Shown: positions 12,237 to 21,248 of the stretch, piece after piece | Layout of the letters: the number at the start of each line of letters is the position of its first letter | Position numbering within the stretch: the first letter of the stretch is position 1 | Source of the DNA: a virus | IMG/VR virus record: IMGVR_UViG_3300010399_000016 | Span: 1 to 43,733 of that record | Strand: one strand, 5' to 3' | Length of the DNA: 43,733 bases | Made by a program: the position numbers and the translations under genes | Notes under the pieces: generated by a model | Seen by the model: the letters and a program-made list of their open reading frames with translations, nothing else | What the model was told of the DNA's origin: nothing | Databases searched by the model: none

Positions 12237-13684
12237 CATCCATCGACCTGCCCAACGCTTGGCGACCGCGCGATTACCAGATGGCGTCGTGGAAGGCTTG
12301 GGAGCAGGGGATCAAGCGACTGTTGCTAATATGGCACAGGCGCGCAGGAAAGGACGACGTTGCGCTACATATGACTGCGGTCGCGGCGCATCTGAGGCCG
12401 GCAAATTACTGGCATTGCCTCCCTCTGTTTTCCTCGGCCCGGCGCGCGATCTGGGAGGCCGTCAACCCTCATACCGGCAAGAAGCGCATTGACGAGGCGT
12501 TCCCAAAGGAGCTGCGCAAGTCGACCCGCGAAGACACGATGACCATCGAGTTCAAGGTCGGCTCGGTCTGGCGTGTCGTAGGCTCGGACAATCCTGACAG
12601 CCTCGTGGGTGCTCCGCCGGCCGGCATCGTGTTCTCCGAGTGGGCGATCAGCAATCCGGCAGCTTGGGCCTATCTCGCGCCGATCCTCGACGAGAACGGC
12701 GGCTGGGCTGCATTCATTACCACACCTCGTGGGCGCAACCACGTCTACAAGATGCTGGCGATGGCCCGGAAGTCTCCAGAGTGGTTCTCCGAGGTGCTCA
12801 CGCCGAACGAGACCGGATATCCGCAAAACCGGGTTGAGGTGCAGCGCGAGGAATACCACGCCATCTACGGACCCGACGCAGGTGACGCGCTGATTGAGCA
12901 GGAGTACTGGTGCAGCTTCGAGGCGGCGATCCTGGGTGCCTACTACGGCCGCGAGATGGTCCAAGTCGACGCTGAAGGCCGCATTGGCGAGGTCCCGATC
13001 TGGCCTGACATCCCAGTGCATACGGCGTGGGATCTGGGCGTCTCCCGCGGCTCCGACACGATGACGATCTGGCTGTACCAGATTGCGCCGAGCGACACCG
13101 GAAAGGCGCAAATCCGCGTCGTCGGCTACATCTCGGGCTCAGGCTACGCCATCCCGCATTACCAGGAGCAAATCCGCAAACTTGTGGATAACGCCGGCCA
13201 CCGTAGAGGTACGGACTGGGTGCCGCACGATGCCAAGGTCCCCGAGATGACATCCAGCGGCAAGGACGGGAAGGCCAAGCAGCGGATCGAGGTCATGATC
13301 GAATGCGGGATGAAGCCTCGCCTCGTGCCGAATCACCATGTGGCCGATGGCATCTCGGCTGTGCGGCAAATCATAGGCCGATGCCATTTCGACGAGCTGG
13401 GATGCGCGACCGGGATTGAATGCCTCCGCCAGTACCAGCACGAGTGGGACGACGACCTGAAGGTGTTCAAGCCGACGCCGCGGGCGGACTGGGCTGCCCA
13501 TGGGGCAGATGCATTTCGCTATCTCGCGATGGGCGTGCGTGAGGCGAACCCTGTGGAGGCAAAAGAGCCCGGGAGAATGCTGACGATCGGCCAGGAAGGC
13601 ATTGCGGCATTGCCGCCGGGGGTAAAGCCGGTTACGCTCAACGACTTGTGGGACGCGCGTCGGAGAGAGAGCAAGAGATTCTGA
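12233..13684 (+). CDS. terL: Terminase large subunit (483 aa)
   Basis: The ATP-driven DNA packaging motor and nuclease. The ATPase has a Walker A at 34-42 (WHRRAGKDD), a Walker B-like strand at 131-138 (GIVFSEWA, with Ser where Asp is usual, as in several phage families) and the coupling motif FITTPRG (161-167). The RNase-H-like nuclease has D267 (AWDLG), D333 (PHDAK) and D426 (HGADAFRY) in the expected order. Length is normal. ATG at 12233 overlaps the preceding stop. A 133-bp gap without a recognised gene follows (13685-13817). Confidence 0.93.
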   Translation: MTSIDLPNAWRPRDYQMASWKAWEQGIKRLLLIWHRRAGKDDVALHMTAVAAHLRPANYWHCLPLFSSARRAIWEAVNPHTGKKRIDEAFPKELRKSTREDTMTIEFKVGSVWRVVGSDNPDSLVGAPPAGIVFSEWAISNPAAWAYLAPILDENGGWAAFITTPRGRNHVYKMLAMARKSPEWFSEVLTPNETGYPQNRVEVQREEYHAIYGPDAGDALIEQEYWCSFEAAILGAYYGREMVQVDAEGRIGEVPIWPDIPVHTAWDLGVSRGSDTMTIWLYQIAPSDTGKAQIRVVGYISGSGYAIPHYQEQIRKLVDNAGHRRGTDWVPHDAKVPEMTSSGKDGKAKQRIEVMIECGMKPRLVPNHHVADGISAVRQIIGRCHFDELGCATGIECLRQYQHEWDDDLKVFKPTPRADWAAHGADAFRYLAMGVREANPVEAKEPGRMLTIGQEGIAALPPGVKPVTLNDLWDARRRESKRF

Positions 13685-13817
13685 GTTCGAGCGGCGGTGT
13701 GGAAAGTAGACACACAGGGTGAATTGAGGACCAGGAGTATCGGCCACCTCAAGGCCAGACTCTAGAGCCGGGGTGACGACCGGCCCGCTCGAAGCTTCAC
13801 TTGAAACGGGGATTTAC

Positions 13818-14153
13818 ATGGGATTGCGCACAAGCTCGTCGGTCCCTGGGGCAATCTCGGGATCCTCCGTCCTATCCGGCGGCAGCGCTGTCAGCCAGAT
13901 CTTCTCCAAGGACATCACGTTTACGGCCGGCGCGATTGCCGCTCTGGTCAGCACGGTTGTGACCCAGACGGTCACGGGACTGCTGACGACGGACCAGGTC
14001 GTGGTGCGCTGCATCGGCACGCTGACATCAGGCGCGGTCATCGCCAACACCCGCGTCAGCGCCACGAACACGCTGGAGATCACATTCTCCACGGCCGTTG
14101 CGGTTGGCGTGTCGCTCGGGTCGCTGACGTACCGGATCACGGTTTTCCGCTAG
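13818..14153 (+). CDS. Probable beta-rich virion protein (111 aa)
   Basis: The chosen start is ATG at 13818 with CGGGG seven bases upstream; a GTG at 13773 would add 15 residues. The sequence is rich in Thr, Ser, Val and Ala with alternating strands (SKDITFTAGAIAALVSTVVT, TQTVTGLLTTDQVVVR), typical of small capsid or tail decoration folds. It lies between terminase and portal. No family was recognised; the structural role is inferred from composition and place. Confidence 0.6.
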   Translation: MGLRTSSSVPGAISGSSVLSGGSAVSQIFSKDITFTAGAIAALVSTVVTQTVTGLLTTDQVVVRCIGTLTSGAVIANTRVSATNTLEITFSTAVAVGVSLGSLTYRITVFR

Positions 14154-14162
14154 GGGGCAGGA

Positions 14163-14471
14163 ATGCAAACCACCACACCGTTCACCCCGGATGTCGCCGG
14201 CACAGTTGCGGCGCCCGCTGTCACGACCACGACAGCCTTTGCGCTCCCGTTCACTGGCGAGCAGCAGGTCATGGTCTCCGCGCTCGCGGCCAACACAACG
14301 GTCGCATTCATCCGGTTCGGCATCTCGACGGTGACCGCGACTACTGCGGTGGACACGCCGATTCTGCCCGGCACGGTGCAGATGTTCTCGGTCGGTCCTG
14401 CGACCACGCATGTTGCGGTGGTGAGCGCGAGCGCGGCGACGCTGTACTTTACCTGCGGGCATGGGGCGTAG
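14163..14471 (+). CDS. Beta-rich structural protein, paralogue of 25737 gene (102 aa)
   Basis: ATG at 14163 follows a GGGGGCAGGA purine run. It is Thr/Val/Ala-rich with FIRFGISTVTA, a PGT turn, FSVGPATTHVAVVSA and a final strand. The gene at 25737 has the same order (WVRFGASGAVTA, VGIKTGSTHVALLAD), so the two are probably paralogues. Similar proteins in other phages are small virion components. No catalytic residues are visible. Confidence 0.6.
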   Translation: MQTTTPFTPDVAGTVAAPAVTTTTAFALPFTGEQQVMVSALAANTTVAFIRFGISTVTATTAVDTPILPGTVQMFSVGPATTHVAVVSASAATLYFTCGHGA

Positions 14472-14474
14472 CCG

Positions 14475-14669
14475 GTGCCTGGATCGACGGAAACCGGCCG
14501 TGACATCCTCCGCCGCCTTAGGGCAGGAGAATCGACCCGATCGATTGCCGAAAGCTTGCCACCCGTAGAGCGAAAACCCGGAGAGTGCTGCCTCGCCTTC
14601 ATGCAAGGAGTGGGCATGTTCTGTCCGGATTGCCCGATCAATCATCCTCCGGATAGAGCCGATGGCTGA
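14475..14669 (+). CDS. Small Cys-motif protein (64 aa)
   Basis: GTG at 14475 begins four bases after the preceding stop, and the end overlaps the portal start by eight bases. Residues 1-30 are helical (TGRDILRRLRAGESTRSIAE). Residues 37-54 hold ECC, x5, GVGM, x, C, x, DCP (C38, C39, C50, C53), a likely four-Cys metal site. The same motif with identical spacing is in the otherwise unrelated protein at 40822-41361. Function unknown. Confidence 0.6.
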   Translation: MPGSTETGRDILRRLRAGESTRSIAESLPPVERKPGECCLAFMQGVGMFCPDCPINHPPDRADG

Positions 14670-17202
14670 GGTCGCGGGCGACGGCCCGAACGAGGACTGG
14701 AACTTCTGGCATCGCGAGCTGACCGCGGCGCGCAAGGTTCGCGGCTTCGAAACGTGGCAGAAGCGCGCCAAGAAGATCATCAAGCGCTACCGGGACGAGA
14801 GGGCTGACCGCGCTGAGGGCGATTCGTCGTATGACGGCGCCAGCGACGGCTCGCGGTTCAATATCCTCTGGTCCAACACACAGACGCTCAAGCCCGCCGT
14901 CCTGGCCAAGGCCCCCAAGCCTGTCGTGGCTCGCCGATATCTCGACCGCGACGAGGTCGGCCGCACCGCCTCCACGATCCTTGAGCGCGTCCTGAGCTAC
15001 GAGCTGGACGACGGCACGTATTACGACGCGATCAAGGCTGGCGTGCTGGACTGGCTGCTGCCGGGCCGCGGCGTGGCTTGGGTGCGCTACGAGGCGCGGT
15101 TCATGCCCATGCCGGGCAAGACGCAAGAGGCTGCTGAGCCTGACGAAGCAAAGGAGGTGGTGCCTTCTGACGAATCCACAGTACCTGAGACGCGGCCCCA
15201 GCCCGTCAATGCTGACCAGGCTGGGGCCGATAAGCCGCCTCCGCCCGCGCGCGTCCAAGGCTCCACACCCGGCGAGGACGAGCAGGTCGCCTCCGAATCC
15301 GTCCCGGTGGATTACGTGGACTGGGAGGACTTCGACACGTCGCCGGCCCGCACATGGCCCGAGGTCTGGTGGATCTCGAAGCAGGTCTACATGGACCGCG
15401 ACGAGTTGCGGGCGAGGTTCAAGGGCAAGACCAAGGGCGGCCGGCTGATTGCGGATATCATCCCGCTGGACTGGACCCCGGAGCAGAGCAAGGGCCAGTC
15501 TTGGGAAAGCTGGGGAGCGCAGGCGAACAACGGCAAGAAAGCGCGCATCCGGGAGATTTGGGACAAGCGCAAGCGCCGCGTGATCTGGATGGCGCCCAGC
15601 TGGAACGAGGCGCTGATCGAGGAAATTGATGATCCGTTGAAGCTTGAGGGCTTCTGGCCGGTCCCGCGTCCGCTGTTCGCCGTGATGACGAACAACACTC
15701 TGATCCCGGTGCCGTTCCCGTACGAATACCAGGATCAGGCGATTGAGCTTGACGACTTGACCGCCCGCATCTGCGCCCTAACCAAGGCCATCAAGGCCGC
15801 CGGCTGCTACGATGCGTCATTCGATGCCCTCAAGCGCATGCTGGAAGAGGGATTCGAGAACAAGCTCGTGCCTGTGGATAACTGGGCCGAGTTCTCGCAG
15901 AAGGTCCAAGGCGGTGGCGGCGTCTGGCTGCTGCCGATGAAGGACCTGATCGAGACCCTGATCCGGCTGTATGAGGCGCGCGAGCAGGTCAAGCAGGTCA
16001 TCTACGAGATTACCGGCATTTCCGACATCGTCCGCGGCCAGGGAAGCGGCGCTGCCAAGACGGCGACCGAACAGCGCATCAAGGGCCAGTTTGGCAGCAT
16101 GCGCCTCAATGACCTTCAGGCCGAGGTCGCCCGATTCGCCCGCGACGTTCTTGTGATCATGGGCGAGATCATTTCCGAGCATTTCGACCCGATGACGCTC
16201 TACCTCGTGTCGGGATTCGAGCAATACGCGAAGGAGCAATGGCCTCCCGAGCAAGCCCCTGCCATGCCGTCATCGCCGATGATGGGCCACAACGGCGGAC
16301 CGCCCCTGCCCCCTGTCTCTCCCGTCCCCGGTCCCGGCATGGTTCCTCCTGCACCCGGAGGAGGTGTCCTCCCGCCTCCCCCGGGTAATGGCGCGGCCGG
16401 TGGAGTTGCGACCCCTCTCATGGCGCCCCCCGGCCAGCTGCCCCTTCCCGTCGATCCCGCGATGGCCGCGCGGGAGAAGTCCATGCAGATGTTCGCTGCG
16501 GCGGTAAAGCTGCTGCGCGATGACAAGCTGCGTGGCTTCCGGATCGACATCGAGACCGATTCGCTCATCGAGCCTGACCAGCAGCAGACGCAGCAGGCGA
16601 GATCGGAATTCCTTGCGGCAGTCGGGCAGTTCCTCGCGCAGGCCGTCCCGCTCGGGCAGACCATGCCGCAGTTCATGCCGTTGCTCGGCCGCATGCTGCT
16701 GTTCGGAGTGAGAGGCTTCCGCGCCGGCCATGACTTGGAGGCGGCATTCGAGCAACTGATTGACGACTTGGCCAAGGCGGCCAAGAACCCCCCGCCGACG
16801 CCGCCGAGCCCCGAGGAACTCAAGGCGCAGGCCGCCCAGCAGCAGGCCGCCATGGACGCACAAGCGGCACAGCAGAAGCTCCAGGGCGACATGGAGTTGA
16901 TCAAGGCCAATTTGCAGGCCAAGCAGGTCGAGCTGGAGATCGAACGCCAGCGGGCGCAGATTGAGCGCGAGAAGATGGCCATGGAGATGCAGCGCGAGCA
17001 GGCCAAGCATCGCATGGAGATCGAGAAGATGGCCATGCAAACTCAGGCCGAGCAGCAGTCAGCGCAGATCCGTGGTGCTGCAGAGCAGCATGCAGCGTCG
17101 CTGGACACGGAGGCGAGGGAACGCGAACATGCGATCGGGCTTGAGACGCTGGAAGCCAAGGCCGCGGCGGCCAAGGCCAAGCCGAACGGAGCATCGACAT
17201 GA
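14662..17202 (+). CDS. Portal protein, large P22-like type (846 aa)
   Basis: The portal is the ring at the capsid vertex through which DNA is packaged and ejected. The first 520 residues follow the podovirus portal pattern (FNILWSNTQTLKPAVLAKAP, VPVDYVDWEDFDTSPARTWP, GSGAAKTATEQRIKGQFGS). A Pro/Gly-rich linker (about 526-595) includes GHNGGPPL at 542-549. Residues 680-840 form a long Gln/Glu/Lys coiled coil that could be the barrel-like C-terminus of P22-type portals or bind scaffold. ATG at 14662 overlaps the previous gene. The size is similar to or slightly above the P22 portal (725 aa). Confidence 0.88.
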   Translation: MAEVAGDGPNEDWNFWHRELTAARKVRGFETWQKRAKKIIKRYRDERADRAEGDSSYDGASDGSRFNILWSNTQTLKPAVLAKAPKPVVARRYLDRDEVGRTASTILERVLSYELDDGTYYDAIKAGVLDWLLPGRGVAWVRYEARFMPMPGKTQEAAEPDEAKEVVPSDESTVPETRPQPVNADQAGADKPPPPARVQGSTPGEDEQVASESVPVDYVDWEDFDTSPARTWPEVWWISKQVYMDRDELRARFKGKTKGGRLIADIIPLDWTPEQSKGQSWESWGAQANNGKKARIREIWDKRKRRVIWMAPSWNEALIEEIDDPLKLEGFWPVPRPLFAVMTNNTLIPVPFPYEYQDQAIELDDLTARICALTKAIKAAGCYDASFDALKRMLEEGFENKLVPVDNWAEFSQKVQGGGGVWLLPMKDLIETLIRLYEAREQVKQVIYEITGISDIVRGQGSGAAKTATEQRIKGQFGSMRLNDLQAEVARFARDVLVIMGEIISEHFDPMTLYLVSGFEQYAKEQWPPEQAPAMPSSPMMGHNGGPPLPPVSPVPGPGMVPPAPGGGVLPPPPGNGAAGGVATPLMAPPGQLPLPVDPAMAAREKSMQMFAAAVKLLRDDKLRGFRIDIETDSLIEPDQQQTQQARSEFLAAVGQFLAQAVPLGQTMPQFMPLLGRMLLFGVRGFRAGHDLEAAFEQLIDDLAKAAKNPPPTPPSPEELKAQAAQQQAAMDAQAAQQKLQGDMELIKANLQAKQVELEIERQRAQIEREKMAMEMQREQAKHRMEIEKMAMQTQAEQQSAQIRGAAEQHAASLDTEAREREHAIGLETLEAKAAAAKAKPNGAST

Positions 17203-17879
17203 CCAAGCGGCAGGATGAGAAGGACGAGAAGGACGCGCAGGACCAGCAGCGCCGGGAATCGCAGCAGCGGGTTGACGAGGAGGCGAGGCGGCGCGAAACG
17301 CTCGCCCGGCAGAGTGCGGAAGAACAGCGCTACAAGGCGGCTATGGCGCAGGCTCAGTCCAAGCCGGAAGCCAAGGCTGAGCCCGAAGCCCCGAAGCCCC
17401 CGCCCGTGTTTTCTGTCGCATCCCGCCCGCCGGTCGACCTGTCCCGTGAGGACGGAGAGCCGCTCGGCGATATCCCCGCCCCGTGGGTCTACACGCTCGT
17501 CGGCATGGATGGCACAATCGGCGGCGCGCTGATGGCCGATGCTGAGGCGGAATGGCTGGATGTCGGCCCGCATCACCTCCGCGTCGAGATGGTCCCGGTG
17601 CCGACGCTGACGCGAGGTGTCCCGGTGGTTTTCCTGCCCCCAGCGATGATTTCGGAGGTCGCGGACCCGAAGGTGACCCCGCCGGATGTGTTCTCGGGTC
17701 AGACCGGGCTCGCGGGCACGGCCAATGAGGCGCTGATGCGGAATTACCACAATCGGCCGCTGCGCGGACTTGCTGGCGCCGCAAGCGATTCCCAGAAGAT
17801 CGCCCGGCGCGTCGTCATCGCCGATCCGGCCAAGCCTGCGCCTGCGAAGCCAGCCAAGAAGGCTGCCAATGTCGACTGA
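17199..17879 (+). CDS. Head-module protein with charged N-terminal coiled coil (226 aa)
   Basis: ATG at 17199 overlaps the portal stop with GGAGC upstream. Residues 1-65 are a highly charged Lys/Glu/Arg/Gln helix, followed by a Pro-rich hinge, a globular part (about 70-190, with VYTLVGMDGTIGGALMA) and a basic Ala/Pro/Lys tail. No family was recognised. Position between portal and scaffold suggests an assembly or minor head protein. Confidence 0.65.
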   Translation: MTKRQDEKDEKDAQDQQRRESQQRVDEEARRRETLARQSAEEQRYKAAMAQAQSKPEAKAEPEAPKPPPVFSVASRPPVDLSREDGEPLGDIPAPWVYTLVGMDGTIGGALMADAEAEWLDVGPHHLRVEMVPVPTLTRGVPVVFLPPAMISEVADPKVTPPDVFSGQTGLAGTANEALMRNYHNRPLRGLAGAASDSQKIARRVVIADPAKPAPAKPAKKAANVD

Positions 17880-18081
17880 TTCTTTCAGAGAACACATGTC
17901 GGCGAGGGCCGCTCGCGATTGCGGGGTTCCATTCGACCCGGCGAAGTGGCTGCCGGAGGCGTGGATTCCCTGCAAGCCAAGCAATCCGACGAAGCTGACG
18001 CTGCATGTGCTCGCCGATGGCGTTTGGCATCGCACCGCGTTTTCGAAATTTGCCAGAGCGGAGCCACCCGATGCCGCGTGA
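17869..18081 (+). CDS. Hypothetical small protein (70 aa)
   Basis: ATG at 17869 (MSTDSFREHMSARAA) has AAGAAGG upstream and overlaps the preceding gene by 11 bases. It contains a Trp/Pro segment (WLPEAWIPCKPSNPTKLTLH). It overlaps the next gene by 11 bases too. Unrecognised. Confidence 0.55.
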   Translation: MSTDSFREHMSARAARDCGVPFDPAKWLPEAWIPCKPSNPTKLTLHVLADGVWHRTAFSKFARAEPPDAA

Positions 18082-18367
18082 GGTCTACGTCTACCGGAAT
18101 GGGCGGCTTGTCCCGAAGCACGAGGCCGAGCCGCCCGGCGGAGGCAGCGGAGGCGTTTACGTCATCTCCGACACGATGGTCGCGCTGCGCCATCCGATTA
18201 CCGGTCGGATCATGGACAGCAAGTCGCAATTCCGCAGCGTCACCAGAGCACACGGCTGCGTCGAAGTCGGAAATGAGCGGCAGCGCGACACGCGGAGGCT
18301 GTCGGAATTTGACAAGACAAGTCGGATAAATGATATTCGTCGCGCAATTACAGAATTAGGTGGATGA
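18071..18367 (+). CDS. Conserved phage head-module protein (98 aa)
   Basis: ATG at 18071 has GGAG eight bases upstream. The sequence opens MPREVYVYRNGRLVPKHEA, continues YVISDTMVALRHPITG, DSKSQFRSVTRAHGCVEVGN, and matches a protein I recall between portal and scaffold in many phages of Proteobacteria. Its role in the virion or in assembly is not established. It overlaps the scaffold gene by eight bases. Confidence 0.75.
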   Translation: MPREVYVYRNGRLVPKHEAEPPGGGSGGVYVISDTMVALRHPITGRIMDSKSQFRSVTRAHGCVEVGNERQRDTRRLSEFDKTSRINDIRRAITELGG

Positions 18368-19511
18368 TTTGCCAGTAGATTCCCTCGCCGAGCCGGACGA
18401 CCTGCGGGCCTCGCTGGAGGCGCAGTTTGCGGCGCTGTCGAGCAATGAGGGTGACGAGAAAGCCGTTGGGGAGACCCACGAGGCGGATTCGGTGGCGTCC
18501 GAATCTGGCAAGGACATTGCTCAGGATGTCGCGGCGAGCGCCCCTTCTGACGACCGACCTCGCGGTCCTGATGGCAAGTTTCTCCCCAAAGACGCGGCAG
18601 CAGCGCCTGACAAGGCCGCAGCGCCCGTAGCCGACCCCAAGATTTCCCCGGCCAAGGACGATCCGGCAAAGGCAAGCGCTCCAGCGGCTCAAACCGCTGC
18701 AGACGCCCCTCCTGGCGGCTGGCCGGCTGACGCGAAGGCCGAATGGTCGAAGCTCTCCCCAGCCCTCAAGGCTGCGGTTGCCAAGCGAGAGCAGGAGATC
18801 AGCGACGGAGCGCGACAGTGGTCCGAACAGCGACGACGCTACGAGACGGTGCTATCGCCCGTCGCGCAGGAAGCGCAGAGGCTCGGGATGACGGTGGATC
18901 AGGGCCTCAACGCCTTGCTTGCCGCGCATCACGCGCTCAACCGCGATCCGGCCGGCGCGCTCCGCAACCTCGCTCAGCAATACGGCGTCGACCTTTCAAC
19001 CCTCGCCGGCTCACCGCCCGCGAATGGTTCCTCCGAGACTGTCCAGAACCAGCAGCCCGACATTCGGGCGCTCGTGCAGCAAGCCGTCCAGCCTATCTTG
19101 GCGCCGTTTCAACAGCGGTTTGTGGACGAGGATCGCCGAACGTCCGAAGCGGTAACAGCCTCAGTCATGCAGTTCGCCCAGAGCCCCGGGCATGAGCACT
19201 TCGACGCCGTGACCGACGAGATCATGGCCATGATTCCGGCCCTCAAGGCCGCGAATCCCGGCATGTCTCGCGATCAGGTGTTGCAGGAGGCTTATGATCG
19301 AGCGGTTTACGCCAATCCGTCGACCAGAGCCGCGGTTCTGGCGTCGCAACAGGCGCAGGCGGACGAGAAACGACGAGCCGAAGCGCGCGCTCACGCGAAT
19401 AAGGCGCGCACGGCGGCGTCATCGGTGACAGGCTCACGATCGGGCGACACAGCCACTGAGCCGGCGGACAGTCTTCGGGCGGAGATCATTCGGGCGATGA
19501 ACGGCGGGTAA
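18360..19511 (+). CDS. Scaffolding protein (383 aa)
   Basis: GTG at 18360 overlaps the upstream stop. The N-terminal third is acidic, Ala-rich and disordered with a GPDGKF element, then GGWPADAKAEWSKLSPALKA and AVAKREQEISDGARQWSEQR, the pattern of podovirus scaffolds. The C-terminal part is helical and basic near the end (DEKRRAEARAHANKARTAAS), as expected for a coat-binding segment. It lies directly before the major capsid gene. It would guide procapsid assembly and then leave or be degraded. Confidence 0.8.
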   Translation: MDDLPVDSLAEPDDLRASLEAQFAALSSNEGDEKAVGETHEADSVASESGKDIAQDVAASAPSDDRPRGPDGKFLPKDAAAAPDKAAAPVADPKISPAKDDPAKASAPAAQTAADAPPGGWPADAKAEWSKLSPALKAAVAKREQEISDGARQWSEQRRRYETVLSPVAQEAQRLGMTVDQGLNALLAAHHALNRDPAGALRNLAQQYGVDLSTLAGSPPANGSSETVQNQQPDIRALVQQAVQPILAPFQQRFVDEDRRTSEAVTASVMQFAQSPGHEHFDAVTDEIMAMIPALKAANPGMSRDQVLQEAYDRAVYANPSTRAAVLASQQAQADEKRRAEARAHANKARTAASSVTGSRSGDTATEPADSLRAEIIRAMNGG

Positions 19512-19527
19512 CCCATAGGGAACCCCC

Positions 19528-20553
19528 ATGGCCTCTCCTGGCCTGTCGGAAATCGTCACCACGACGCTGCGCAACCGCAGCAAGAAGCTCGCAGACAATA
19601 TGCTGCGCAACAACGGCGCGCTCGTGCGATTGAACTCGCGCGGGAACGTCAAGCCAGCGAATGGCGGTCGAACGATCGTCCAGGAGTTGGAGTACGCCAA
19701 CAACACCACCTACAAGCGGTATTCCGGCTACGAGGTGCTCAACATCGCCCCGAGCGATGTGTTCACCGCGGCCGAATTTCCGTGGCGCCAGGCGGCCGTC
19801 GCCGTGTCCATCAGCGGACTGGAGCAGCTGCAGAACAGCGGCCCATCGCAGGTGATCGACCTGCTGGAAAGCCGCATCAAGAACGCCGAGAAGACGTTCA
19901 TGAACGGCCTCGCCTACGACGTGTACAGCGATGGCACGCTGGCCAACCAGATCGGCGGCCTGCAGTATCTCATCGCCTCCACGCCAACATCGGGCATCAT
20001 CGGCGGCATCGATCGCGGCACCTGGAACTTCTGGCGCAATATCACCTACAGCGCGCTCACCAACGGCGGCGCCGCCCTCACGTCGGCCAACGTCTACAGC
20101 TACATGCTGGCGCTCTATACGCAGTTGATCCGCCAGCAGGACAGGCCCGACCTGATCCTGGCCAGCGACACCGCCTGGCGTGCCTACAACGAGTCGCTCC
20201 ATGCCATCCAGCGCATCACGTCGACCGACACTGACGTGGCCAAGGCCGGCTACATGAGCGTCAAGTTCATGGACAGCGACGTGGTGCTCGACGGCGGCTT
20301 CCAGGGCGTCACCGGCGATGGCGCGAACTGGGGCGCGGCGGATGCATTCGTCACCGGCGGCGTGCCGAGCGGCGTGCACTTCTACTTCCTCAACACGAAC
20401 TACATCTATCTGCGGCCCCATCCCGACCGCAACATGAGCCCGATCGAGCCGCGTCGGTTCAGTGTAAATCAGGACGCGATGGTCGAGCTGCAGGGCTGGG
20501 CTGGGAACATGACACTCTCGAACGCATTCCTGCAAGGAGTTCTTACGACGTGA
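19528..20553 (+). CDS. Major capsid protein (341 aa)
   Basis: ATG at 19528 has AGGGAA six bases upstream. Sequence features such as ARG-rich N-terminal arm (TTLRNRSKKLADNMLRNNG), the segment FTAAEFPWRQAAVAVSISGL, AEKTFMNGLAYDVYSDG and the C-terminal MVELQGWAGNMTLSN identify a podovirus coat protein predicted to have the HK97 fold. Direct adjacency to scaffold and a length in the usual range support it. The following 65 bases contain no gene and precede an inserted endonuclease-like gene. Confidence 0.88.
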   Translation: MASPGLSEIVTTTLRNRSKKLADNMLRNNGALVRLNSRGNVKPANGGRTIVQELEYANNTTYKRYSGYEVLNIAPSDVFTAAEFPWRQAAVAVSISGLEQLQNSGPSQVIDLLESRIKNAEKTFMNGLAYDVYSDGTLANQIGGLQYLIASTPTSGIIGGIDRGTWNFWRNITYSALTNGGAALTSANVYSYMLALYTQLIRQQDRPDLILASDTAWRAYNESLHAIQRITSTDTDVAKAGYMSVKFMDSDVVLDGGFQGVTGDGANWGAADAFVTGGVPSGVHFYFLNTNYIYLRPHPDRNMSPIEPRRFSVNQDAMVELQGWAGNMTLSNAFLQGVLTT

Positions 20554-20618
20554 CCTTGCAATTGCACTCAGGAGCCTCTAAGAACCACTTTCCTATCATG
20601 GAAACGTGGAGGCTTCAA

Positions 20619-21248
20619 GTGCGACTTATCGATCGGGTTGGCCATCGCTACGAGCGCCTTACCGTCATCTCCCGTGCCCCTAACTCTGGGGTTGGACGTG
20701 ATTGCAATGCCAGATGGAATTGCAAGTGCGACTGCGGGAATTTGGTCTTGGCTTATGGCCAGGACTTGGCGAAGGGTAAGGTAAAATCCTGTGGATGCTT
20801 GAATGCCGAGCGGATCCACAAGCATGGCCATTCGAGAAGCAAGGTTTACGGCCTTTGGAAAGGCATGCTGCAGCGATGCGAGAACCCCAAGGCACCGGCA
20901 TATGAGAACTACGGAGGTCGCGGCATTTCGGTCTCAGCCGAATGGCACGACTTCACGGTTTTCTTGGCCGACATGGGATTTCCTCCCAGCGGAGGCACCA
21001 TCGATCGCATCGACAACAACGGCAACTATCGCAAAGAAAATTGCCGTTGGGCGACGGTAAAAGAACAGCGGAACAATACCCGCCTGAACGTCAGCCTGAC
21101 GTTCGACGGGCGTACGCAAACGATCTCGGAATGGGCCGATGAGCTTGGCTTTACCCGGGAATGCTTGCGGGGCCGCATTCGTGAGGGATGGTCGGTTGAG
21201 GAAACCTTGACGCGACCACTCACTTTCGTCTCTCCGAAAAGGAAATAG
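20619..21248 (+). CDS. Freestanding HNH-like (homing-type) endonuclease (209 aa)
   Basis: GTG at 20619 (MRLIDRVGHRYERLTVIS) has GGAGG six bases upstream and is preferred over a GTG at 20550 overlapping the coat gene. The protein has a CKCDCG and SCGC Cys cluster, then YGLWKGMLQRCENP, NYGGRGISVSAEWHDF and TIDRIDNNGNYRKENCRW, the layout of a phage HNH/AP2-like endonuclease family, and a C-terminal DNA-binding helix repeat (ISEWADELGF, GWSVEETLTRP). It interrupts the structural genes between coat and decoration, brings its own ribosome-binding site and looks less GC-rich, as expected for a mobile homing gene. Confidence 0.75.
   Translation: MRLIDRVGHRYERLTVISRAPNSGVGRDCNARWNCKCDCGNLVLAYGQDLAKGKVKSCGCLNAERIHKHGHSRSKVYGLWKGMLQRCENPKAPAYENYGGRGISVSAEWHDFTVFLADMGFPPSGGTIDRIDNNGNYRKENCRWATVKEQRNNTRLNVSLTFDGRTQTISEWADELGFTRECLRGRIREGWSVEETLTRPLTFVSPKRK

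Noticed and set aside
13685-13817. Promoter or terminator in the gap after TerL
   Set aside because: Only short imperfect inverted repeats (for example TTGAGG/CCTCAA) and no convincing -35/-10 pair were found.
16200-17036. Antisense Ser/Cys/Ala-rich frame over the portal coiled coil
   Set aside because: Composition is the mirror of Gln/Glu/Lys codons on the coding strand; not a real protein.
17043-18035. Antisense frame of 330 codons across three head genes
   Set aside because: Spans gene boundaries of three supported rightward genes and has no motif.
19486-20535. Antisense open frame over the major capsid gene
   Set aside because: Low stop density in GC-rich DNA; the rightward coat protein explains the codon pattern.
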